In this document: positions 1-9,734 of the stretch, one piece after another
Layout: every line of letters begins with the position of its first letter
Numbering within the stretch: the stretch's first letter is position 1
Source: Nostoc sp. MG11
GTDB taxonomy: Bacteria; Cyanobacteriota; Cyanobacteriia; Cyanobacteriales; Nostocaceae
Assembly (NCBI RefSeq): GCF_014904695.1
Contig: NZ_JACXXN010000003.1
Location: forward strand, 1-64,000
Length of the DNA stretch: 64,000 nucleotides
Reading direction: 5' to 3'
The notes under the pieces: model-generated
Seen by the model: only the letters and a program-made list of their open reading frames with translations
Database searches by the model: none
What the model was told of the DNA's origin: nothing
Program-made: the position numbers and the translations under genes

Positions 1-469
1 CCAACACGGTCTGCTCATCATACTTGCCAACACCAATCTTGTTCACCTTGCCATGAGCAATCAAAAAAAGCTGATTGGCTGGTTGACCTGACTGCACTAT
101 GATGTCACCTGGTGCGAACTCCTGCTGCACAAACCGACTAGCCAACGCGCTCAATACCTCAGTGTCGTCAAACCCTCGCAGCAACGGCAACTCACCAAGT
201 TCCTGGGGAATCACCTGTACCTCGGTTGCGGTGTTGGAGAAACTCAACCGCCCATCACCCACGGTATAGGTCAACCGACGGTTCACCCGATAAGTGCCAC
301 CCTTGGTCTGCACCCACGGTAACATCTTTAACAACCACCGCGAGGTAATGCTCTGCATCTGTGGTGCAGATTTAGTCGTCGTAGACAAATTCCGCGCAGC
401 AGCCGTACTTAAACTCAGTTGAGGTTGTCCAATCTCAACATCCAAATTCAACTCAATAGATTCTGTCAT
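1..469 (-). CDS. Family 2B encapsulin shell protein with cyclic-nucleotide-binding domain (partial, 3' end off window)
   Basis: The first 156 codons are present and the gene runs off the left edge. The ATG at 469 follows an AGGATTAGGTG ribosome-site-like stretch. The N-terminus ([12 protein letters not shown]..., then [31 protein letters not shown] and [10 protein letters not shown]) matches my memory of family 2B encapsulins, the HK97-fold shell proteins often annotated as Crp/Fnr-like. It is followed by the start of a cNMP-binding domain ([27 protein letters not shown], about residues 115-145). In this family the cNMP domain is an insertion displayed on the shell. It lies 75 bp downstream of geosmin synthase on the same strand, as do the cnb genes of the Nostoc punctiforme geosmin operon. 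Inference: the shell encloses or binds the synthase. The HK97 part cannot be seen here, so a plain cNMP-binding protein remains possible. Confidence 0.82.
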   Translation of the reverse strand, partial: MTESIELNLDVEIGQPQLSLSTAAARNLSTTTKSAPQMQSITSRWLLKMLPWVQTKGGTYRVNRRLTYTVGDGRLSFSNTATEVQVIPQELGELPLLRGFDDTEVLSALASRFVQQEFAPGDIIVQSGQPANQLFLIAHGKVNKIGVGKYDEQTVL

Positions 470-544
470 CACCTAATCCTCTAGTTACTAAAAAAACTGA
501 TCTCACTTGCTCGAATGCTGACCTTGAACCCACACCACCAAACT

Positions 545-3467
<2,923 letters not shown>

Positions 3468-3710
3468 ATGACGGATGTAGGTCTGGAAAAGGAAAAAAGA
3501 AATAAACCTTTCCCTTTAAAGAGCCAAATTTACCAGGGCGAATATCAGGCTCAATCCCTTATTACCTTAGATAGTGCAAAGCTTTGGGAAATTTGCTCAC
3601 CCAGTTTTGTATTACAAGTCCCCGAATATATTCGTTTAACAGTGGGTACTCCCAAATACCATTGGAAAGTATCACCCGTAAATCAACGTGAAGCGGAATT
3701 TGACGGCTAG
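3468..3710 (+). CDS. Small hypothetical protein (80 aa)
   Basis: No family recognised. 80 aa, charged N-terminus (KEKRNK), then a mixed hydrophobic/polar region containing SQIYQGEYQAQSLITLDSAKL; no signal peptide or membrane segment. Composition is protein-like, but there is no good ribosome site in front of the ATG (AACCTAAAA). Its beginning and end do not look like a complete domain, so it may be the surviving fragment of a longer gene. It stands alone between the repeat tract and the lipoxygenase gene. Confidence 0.4.
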   Translation: MTDVGLEKEKRNKPFPLKSQIYQGEYQAQSLITLDSAKLWEICSPSFVLQVPEYIRLTVGTPKYHWKVSPVNQREAEFDG

Positions 3711-3988
3711 CGAGTAGATTGAGTAAAAACTAAAGCCGACAATCTGCATAAAAGAGAAACGTAACTCTGAGTAATAATTAGCAACAAAAAACTATAAGTT
3801 TTGTAGTTTATAGACAAAATCGAGAAAAATCCTGGATATGACTAAGTTTTATACAGAAAAGTTATTGATATCCTTTTACCAAGGTGAATATACGTAAATT
3901 TTTTGTATAACAATATAGTTTGTATTCATGGATGCAGTACAAATAGAGTATTCAAATCGAATAGTTCAAGATAAAACAAAGAGGCAAA
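3711..3988. other. Promoter-side gap of the lipoxygenase gene
   Basis: 278 AT-rich bases with no ORF. A GAGG ribosome site lies five bases ahead of the lipoxygenase ATG. No operator recognised. Confidence 0.5.
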
Positions 3989-5638
3989 ATGAACACAATT
4001 AAGCCGTTATTGCCACAGACAGCTCAAGAAACGCGCCAGTTTTTGCCCGATCGCGATCAGTATAAATTTGACCACGATATTTTAGCGCCGCTAGCTGCCC
4101 TTCATCCAGTTATTCCACCGTTTCCAGTTCCGCCAGGCTACCCCCGTGTACCTCAGTCTTCTACCTTGTCACCTACCTACGTATTCACTCGGTCATCACT
4201 GCCTAACACCCTCGACCCCTTTGATGGACTGCAAGCCTTTGATGATTTTTTTCCCACGCAAGGTAAGCCAGAAGTCAGTAAGATTTATCAAAGCGATCGC
4301 TCTTTTGCTGATCAGAGATTAGCTGGTGTAAATCCGATGGTGCTGCGGCGAATCATGCAAATTACACCTCATTCTTCTGTGACCAAAGAAGAACTCAAGG
4401 CAGTTTGTCCCAATGTGCGATTAGATACCGCCCTAGCCAATGGCAATATTTACGTTGCCGATTACAGCGGACTCAGCTTTGTCCAGGGTGGGACTTTTAA
4501 GGGAATGAAAAAATATCTACCCACCCCAATTGCATTTTTCTACTTTGATGAAACGAAGAAAGAGTTAATACCGATCGCGATTCAAGTGCAGCCTAAACGG
4601 GGTGGAGCGATTTTTACCCCGCATGATAAACCCCTGGATTGGCTGGTAGCCAAGATGTGCGTTCAGGTAGCAGATGCCAACCACCACGAAATGAGCAGCC
4701 ATCTGTGTTGGACACACTTTGTCATGGAGCCTTTTGCCATTTCCACCCCCCGCCAACTAGCCATTAACCATCCTGTACATTTACTACTAGCTCCTCATCT
4801 ACGCTTCCTCTTAGCAATTAACGATCAAGGTCGACAACTACTGATCAATCCTTACGTCGATGGTCAAGTGGGTGGTCACGTTGATCGAATTATGGCAGGC
4901 ACATTAGAGGAATCTTATGGAATTGTCAAGAAAGCCTATTCTGAGTGGAGTTTAGATAAGTTTGCTTTCCCACAAGAAATCAAGAGCCGCGGACTGGAGG
5001 ATGTGAAAAAACTGCCCAACTTCCCCTATCGAGATGATGGGATGTTGCTGTGGAATGCCATTAATAAGTTTGTATCTGATTATCTCAAGTATTGCTATCC
5101 CACAGCCGCAGATATTCAGGGGGATAAGGAACTACAAGCTTGGGCAAAGGAACTAACCTCAGCAGACGGCGGACGGGTTAAAGGAATGCCAAGCGCGATC
5201 GCCACAGTAGAGCAACTAATTGAGATTATTACCAATGTTATTTTCACCTGTGGCCCGCAGCACGCAGCAGTTAACTATTCACAATTCGACTACATGGCAT
5301 ATATTCCCAATATGCCCCAGGCTGCTTATGTCAGTATTACTGGTAAAGGCATGATTCCAGATGAAAAAGCACTGATGAAGTTCCTCCCACCAAAGGATCA
5401 GGCGGAAGCTCAAATTAAAATTGTTAGTTACTTATCTTTCTATCGGCACGATCGCCTGGGCTATTATGATGAAGCGTTTAATCTCACCTTCCGCGGAACT
5501 CCAGTCAAAATGATGGTTCAGGAGTTCCAGCAGGAGTTGAATGAGATTGAGCAGCGGATTGATGCAATGAATCGGCAACGGTTTGTACCTTATCCTTACC
5601 TCAAGCCTTCCTTAGTTCCAAATAGCTTTAGTGCTTAA
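3989..5638 (+). CDS. Lipoxygenase (non-heme iron dioxygenase)
   Basis: 549 aa, the size of a cyanobacterial lipoxygenase catalytic domain without the PLAT domain. It would insert O2 into polyunsaturated fatty acids to give hydroperoxides, the start of oxylipin formation. Iron ligands are visible: His238 and His243 in HHEMSSHLCWTH, then His425 and Asn429 in CGPQHAAVNYSQ. The active-site helix and the following region (PYVDGQVGGHVDRIM) fit the family. The last iron ligand of lipoxygenases is the carboxylate of a C-terminal residue, nearly always Ile; here the chain ends SFSA, an Ala. A GAGG ribosome site precedes the start. The 3' end overlaps that of a convergent acyltransferase gene by 11 bp. 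Fatty-acid position and stereochemistry cannot be read from the sequence. Confidence 0.92.
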   Translation: MNTIKPLLPQTAQETRQFLPDRDQYKFDHDILAPLAALHPVIPPFPVPPGYPRVPQSSTLSPTYVFTRSSLPNTLDPFDGLQAFDDFFPTQGKPEVSKIYQSDRSFADQRLAGVNPMVLRRIMQITPHSSVTKEELKAVCPNVRLDTALANGNIYVADYSGLSFVQGGTFKGMKKYLPTPIAFFYFDETKKELIPIAIQVQPKRGGAIFTPHDKPLDWLVAKMCVQVADANHHEMSSHLCWTHFVMEPFAISTPRQLAINHPVHLLLAPHLRFLLAINDQGRQLLINPYVDGQVGGHVDRIMAGTLEESYGIVKKAYSEWSLDKFAFPQEIKSRGLEDVKKLPNFPYRDDGMLLWNAINKFVSDYLKYCYPTAADIQGDKELQAWAKELTSADGGRVKGMPSAIATVEQLIEIITNVIFTCGPQHAAVNYSQFDYMAYIPNMPQAAYVSITGKGMIPDEKALMKFLPPKDQAEAQIKIVSYLSFYRHDRLGYYDEAFNLTFRGTPVKMMVQEFQQELNEIEQRIDAMNRQRFVPYPYLKPSLVPNSFSA

Positions 5639-6491
5639 TTATTTGTGATTCAGCACTTAGCTTGACTAGATCGTCTAACTCCTGCTGCATCTGACTTGTT
5701 ACCAGTTCGTAGCAGGCGTTGACATATTGGCGATCGCTAGCCCCTTCCCGACCGTAACGTTCAAATATAATCGGAGGACAAACTCGCGTATATATAGGCA
5801 CAGGCAACGGAATGTTAGGCAAAGGGCCAAATGCTAATCCCCAAGGCAGTCCCAGATAAATCGGAAAGACTTCTGGATCAATGCCCAATAGCCAAGGCAT
5901 CCCCCACTCATGGAGTTGCTGCACAATTTTGTAGCAGTCAGCTAGTACAATCAGCGTATCGTGAGCGCCGACGGAAATCACAGGCACAATTGGCACATTT
6001 TCCCGTAGCGCCAGCTTGATAAACCCTTGTCGCCCTGCAAAATAGATTTTGTGACGCAAATAATGCGGTCGGAAAACATCTTCGGCTCCACCTGGATAGA
6101 CCAATAAACTAGCTCCAGAACGCAAAGCCGCGTAAGCCATTTTAGGATGAGCTACAATTGCTCCAGTTTTAGCAACCAGTTCCGCTAGTGGCGGGCTAAC
6201 CTGCCAGGCCTTGGGATGCATCAGACCGTAAACGGGTCGTTCTACACCAAATCGGCGGAACCAGTCATACATCATCATCGTCATATCGGGAGCCGCGAGT
6301 CCCCCATTGTGCGAACCAACAAATAAGACTTTTTCCTGAAGTGGGATATTGTGCCAGCCACTAGTTTGAACTCGAAAATAGTAATGATATAAAAAGCCTA
6401 ATAAGGGCATCAGAGATTTGATGAATTTTGGATCTCGCTTATCCAAAGACCAACCGGCTTTTTGGTTTAGGGGATGTTGTGTTTTTGACAT
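5628..6491 (-). CDS. Lysophospholipid/glycerol acyltransferase family protein (PlsC/DGAT2-like)
   Basis: 287 aa. The first acyltransferase motif is a variant, SHNGGLAAPDM (His61, Asp69), not the plain HX4D. The glycine-rich phosphate-binding motif is YPGGAEDVFRP near 150. The sequence then continues as IPLPVPIYTRVCPP, consistent with the LPLAT superfamily branch that includes DGAT2-like enzymes. Expected role: transfer of an acyl chain to a lipid acceptor at the membrane. Synechocystis slr2103, a relative, makes neutral lipids, but the acceptor here is unknown. It is convergent with the lipoxygenase gene and overlaps its stop region, so the two may share lipid substrates or merely a terminator region. 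ATG start at 6491. Confidence 0.82.
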   Translation of the reverse strand: MSKTQHPLNQKAGWSLDKRDPKFIKSLMPLLGFLYHYYFRVQTSGWHNIPLQEKVLFVGSHNGGLAAPDMTMMMYDWFRRFGVERPVYGLMHPKAWQVSPPLAELVAKTGAIVAHPKMAYAALRSGASLLVYPGGAEDVFRPHYLRHKIYFAGRQGFIKLALRENVPIVPVISVGAHDTLIVLADCYKIVQQLHEWGMPWLLGIDPEVFPIYLGLPWGLAFGPLPNIPLPVPIYTRVCPPIIFERYGREGASDRQYVNACYELVTSQMQQELDDLVKLSAESQIIKH

Positions 6492-6617
6492 CGAAGCATC
6501 TTAACAGGATTGCTAAAGGTCAAACAATCCTTTTTGTTTTAACTACAAGACAGTATATAAATTCTGCTACGTATAATTTAAATTATTTAACTTCCAGGTT
6601 GCCCACAACCAATCTTC

Positions 6618-6637
6618 AGACGTTACATGTAACGTCT
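6618..6637. repeat. 20-base perfect palindrome, divergent member of the AGACGTTGCA family
   Basis: Arms AGACGTTACA and TGTAACGTCT followed by CTACATG. The arms and the CTCTAC continuation match the palindromes at 24944, 35070 and 62515 with a two-base change per arm that preserves pairing. Confidence 0.75.
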
Positions 6638-6843
6638 CTACATGTGATTCATGAAAATGCTAACTGTTATATGTTCACCGAAAGCCGGCGCACCTTACGG
6701 GATCTTGCTACATACTTTTCGCAGTGTCTTTTCTTTGTGGTTCAAAATTTTTATCTGTAATGTTTTGGCATTTTGGCAGATGATTATTATCGGGTTTTGA
6801 TATATTGCAGAAATTACCAAGATGTTTTTACTTGTTATACTAA

Positions 6844-6868
6844 GGGCGGGTTTAATCCCGTCTTTTTT
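6844..6868 (+). terminator. Hairpin with T-run
   Basis: GGCGGG, loop TTTAAT, CCCGTC, then six Ts. One non-canonical pair in the stem. Similar to the hairpin at 7081, so either a repeated terminator or a dispersed repeat. Confidence 0.5.
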
Positions 6869-7080
6869 GTTGTTAACTATTTGGCATATTGGCACAACAT
6901 TAAAATTTTTTTGTGATATATTAATCGAAATTGTCGTGATGGACTATGATTAAAACATTTAGCACGGGCTAAATCACTGTTCTTCTTGTTTATGTCATTA
7001 GCCAGACTCACAACCTATTGAATTTTATTTTTACTATTTTTTCCAGAGTCCAAGGTGTGTTACTACTTTCAAGCTATCTA

Positions 7081-7103
7081 GACGGGATAAAACCCGTCTT
7101 TTA
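7081..7103 (+). terminator. Hairpin with T-rich tail
   Basis: Perfect six-base stem GACGGG / CCCGTC around ATAAAA, followed by TTTTATTTT. No gene on plus ends just upstream, so it may terminate a small RNA. Confidence 0.5.
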
Positions 7104-7463
7104 TTTTGTCTGCTAGCTAGAAAAATGCTTGGATGCAAGTTCTGGATGTAAAAATACTTGGAGTTGTGTGACTATTCTTAAAGTGTTTTAGAAAGTAAAA
7201 AACTGCTGGGAGTTAGGATGAGCCGTGGAAGCTAATGCTCATAACTACCGTTAAACTAAGCTAACATAACGCAACCCACAGATTTACAAGCATATTATAA
7301 ATCAAAATTCTTAGCCTCTAAACTCTTGAGCCATAGCCTCTTTCTAGGTTATGGCTCAATAATTATTTATGCTTTCAGGCATTCAAAAATACTGGAGTAA
7401 TGTTTTATCAGGTTTCAGAATATTTGCACACATCCTATAGGAAGATGACCTAAGAAAATAATC

Positions 7464-7511
7464 ATGAGTAAATTAATTCGGGATGTTGTTATGCACTGGA
7501 TTTATATATGA
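7464..7511 (+). CDS. Candidate 15-aa leader-like micro-ORF
   Basis: ATG AGT AAA ... ATA TGA encodes MSKLIRDVVMHWIYI. The TGA touches the first base of a strong intrinsic terminator. An AGGA lies too far upstream (about 25 bases) to be an obvious ribosome site. It could be a real micropeptide, or an accidental ORF in a small RNA that ends at the terminator. Confidence 0.22.
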   Translation: MSKLIRDVVMHWIYI

Positions 7512-7538
7512 GGTTTGGCTCATCGCCAAACCTTTTTT
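7511..7538 (+). terminator. Strong intrinsic terminator
   Basis: Perfect nine-base stem AGGTTTGGC / GCCAAACCT with a five-base loop TCATC and a run of six Ts overlapping the stem end. It implies a plus-strand transcript arising in the preceding gap, where no larger gene exists. Confidence 0.8.
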
Positions 7539-7730
7539 ATTTCCATTACTACATTAGGACTTTTCGCTTTTGTATTTTGGCAAATGGCTTTATAGATATT
7601 AACGCTGCGTGCGTAGGCGTAGCCCGTTTTAGACATCGCTGCCATAAGATAAGCAGATTTAATACATACAGTTGTTAACAAAACTTATTTAAAATCATCC
7701 TTTTGTTGTAATGTCTATGTAAAAACAAAA

Positions 7731-9515
7731 TTAAAAACTAAAACTACTCCGCAGAATGCCAATAGTCACTGGGTCATTGTTTGGTGTATGTCCAGGCTCT
7801 AGGATATGAATTATACCTGGTGTGATGCTAATGTTATCTGTTAGCTGAAAGCGATAAAATGCTTCAATTTGAGTAGTTGTTCCTGGTTGTCCTCCTGCTC
7901 GTCCCAAACCTGTATTCACAAAGTCAGGGACATTGTTCCCTACAGGTAAGTCGCTACTGGTAATTTTAGGAGGTTGTCCGATATAAATTCCGCCCAAATT
8001 TCCCCTAGCAAACAAATCAGGAAAATTTAGAAATACCATGTAATTCGTCGTCTCTACATTTCCCGATCGCCCTGGAATGTAAGACTTAGTATAACCACCC
8101 CATGCACCTAAAGTAATGCTGGGTGAAATTTGCCAATTTACAGTAGCGCCAACAGCATTGGTTTGCAGAGGTGCTGACTTTCCAATATTAGAATTAACAG
8201 TAGTTAAGCATTCATCACCAACAAAGGTTAGTAAACAACCATCTGAAGAGTAATTGTTAACGTAATACAAACTCAGATCTACAGTATCCGTTGGTGTCAG
8301 TAGCAACTGTACGCCTGTAGTGGTGTTTCCGTCAAATAAACCGCTGCGTGTACCGGGATTACCGGGACTATAACTCGAATAAATTGCCTGTAAACTAGCG
8401 CGTTTAGCAAATTGCCAATCAATAGCTATACCACCGTGAGCGTACCCCATATTTAAAATCGGGTTTCTTTGGGCAAAATAAGATAGTGGCCCTGTTGCAG
8501 CACTCTCTACTCGGTTTGGCCCTCGAAAAGCAGCCGGCATACTCACGCCTTCTGTTCCCACCATCACTGCTAAGTTGTCTGTCACCAGCCAGTGATAATT
8601 AAGGTCACTAATGATTAAGTTATCTGTAGGAAATTCGTAGCCAAGTAAAACATCATTTCGGGAAACACTATTGTTAAATCGAGGCGCACTAGTACCGTTA
8701 CCAGATAAAAGACCTGTAAACAAGTAACTGCGGGGAGTGATTTGACTAGTTAAATACAGCTGTGCCAAGGATATAACATTAGCGTTTGTACCTCCATCAT
8801 CTGTATCTTTTTGACCATCTCTGGGACTAACGTCACCACGATTGCTAGTCCGTCCTTGAACGCCAACTATGAGTAGTCCGCTGAGTTTAGTTGTTGTTGA
8901 AAATTGATTAGCTTCAATTTCAGCGGTGCGGGCTTCTAAATCATCAACACGACCCCGCAAAGTCGCTAATTCAGCAGCAAACTCTTCTTGTAATTTTTGC
9001 AAAGTTGCTAAATCTTCGCGGGTGAGTAAATCACTAGTGGCTGTAGTAATCAACTCATTGACTCTATCTAAGCAAGCATTCACACCAGCAGCAAATTCAT
9101 ACCGAGTTAAAGCGCGATTACCGCGATAACTACTGTCTGGATAACCCGCTATGCAACCATAGCGTTCTACTAAAGACTGTAATGCACCGAATGCCCAATC
9201 TGTGGGTTGTACATCCTTGAGTTGAGAAACCGATGTAACTTGTGCCATCGGTTCTTCGGCGATGGGGAGTGGGGGAGTGGAGGAGTGGAGGAGTGGAGGA
9301 GTGGGGGAATAGAGGAGTGGGGGAATAGAGGAGTGGGGGCTGTGGGGGAACAATATAGCTTCTGACTCTTGACTTGTAATTCCCGGCTCCTGTGTAATTA
9401 CCGTGTCAGTGTACTCCTGTGCTATTGCTTTTTGTGTAACTCCGTCCGCTGCCGCAACTAGTAGACAGGCGAACGTCCCAATGCAATGACTGCGGCGAAT
9501 AAGTCTAACTTTCAA
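7731..9515 (-). CDS. Iron uptake porin (SLH domain plus OprB-type beta barrel)
   Basis: 594 aa outer-membrane protein. Order: signal peptide (RRSHCIGTFACLLVAAADGVTQKAIAQ, about 1-33); a Pro/Ser/His-rich stretch (about 55-87) encoded by a DNA minisatellite; an SLH domain (DVQPTDWAFGALQSLVERYG to ACLDRV, about 100-155) that anchors to pyrocatechol-type peptidoglycan polymers; a short coiled coil (LQKLQEEFAAELATLRGRVDDLEAR, about 170-200); then a carbohydrate-porin-like barrel ending in SSFSF, with the aromatic last residue expected for barrel insertion. In cyanobacteria this family mediates passage of iron and other small solutes. The only in-frame start is TTG at 9515, because a stop precedes it. 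Monocistronic. Confidence 0.9.
   Translation of the reverse strand: MKVRLIRRSHCIGTFACLLVAAADGVTQKAIAQEYTDTVITQEPGITSQESEAILFPHSPHSSIPPLLYSPTPPLLHSSTPPLPIAEEPMAQVTSVSQLKDVQPTDWAFGALQSLVERYGCIAGYPDSSYRGNRALTRYEFAAGVNACLDRVNELITTATSDLLTREDLATLQKLQEEFAAELATLRGRVDDLEARTAEIEANQFSTTTKLSGLLIVGVQGRTSNRGDVSPRDGQKDTDDGGTNANVISLAQLYLTSQITPRSYLFTGLLSGNGTSAPRFNNSVSRNDVLLGYEFPTDNLIISDLNYHWLVTDNLAVMVGTEGVSMPAAFRGPNRVESAATGPLSYFAQRNPILNMGYAHGGIAIDWQFAKRASLQAIYSSYSPGNPGTRSGLFDGNTTTGVQLLLTPTDTVDLSLYYVNNYSSDGCLLTFVGDECLTTVNSNIGKSAPLQTNAVGATVNWQISPSITLGAWGGYTKSYIPGRSGNVETTNYMVFLNFPDLFARGNLGGIYIGQPPKITSSDLPVGNNVPDFVNTGLGRAGGQPGTTTQIEAFYRFQLTDNISITPGIIHILEPGHTPNNDPVTIGILRSSFSF
9262..9347. repeat. GGAGTGG/AGGAGTGG minisatellite inside the porin gene
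   Basis: Irregular head-to-tail copies of GGGGGAGTGGAGGAGTGGAG and GGGGAATAGAGGAGT. In the minus reading frame it encodes repeats of (P/L)LL(H/Y)S(S/P)TPP. It sits between the signal peptide and the SLH domain, where extra length is probably tolerated. Confidence 0.85.
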
Positions 9516-9734
9516 CTTTTTACACTCTGCTCACATACTTACGTGAAGAGTGTATTCTCGATTCTCTGGCGTCCACATGGGGAAATGTACGGATTTTGTA
9601 CAAAATTAGACTTTATATGTCTGGGCAACTTCTGAAAGCGCGAGTATAACAGGGTATTAGGTACTGGGGACTAGGGACTTAGGGACTAGGGACTGGGAAC
9701 TTAAAAAGACACACTGGATTGATTAAGAACTACT
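9516..9734. other. Divergent promoter gap with a small tandem repeat
   Basis: 219 bases between the minus-strand porin and the plus-strand gene at 9735. 9657-9698 carries four imperfect copies of GGGACTAGGGACTT/GGGACTAG, a common Nostoc low-complexity repeat. No named regulator site seen. Confidence 0.55.

Larger units (their letters stand above)
6492..7730. other. Long repeat- and hairpin-rich gap
   Basis: 1.24 kb without a convincing protein-length ORF. It holds a perfect 20-base palindrome (6618-6637), two similar hairpins with T-tracts (6844-6868, 7081-7103), a candidate micro-ORF followed by a strong terminator (7464-7538), and a GCGTAGGCGTAGCCC-type Nostoc repeat near 7607-7625. The phrase TTTTGGCA / ATTTGGCA recurs near 6762, 6880 and 7573. 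It may contain one or more small RNA genes. Confidence 0.5.
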
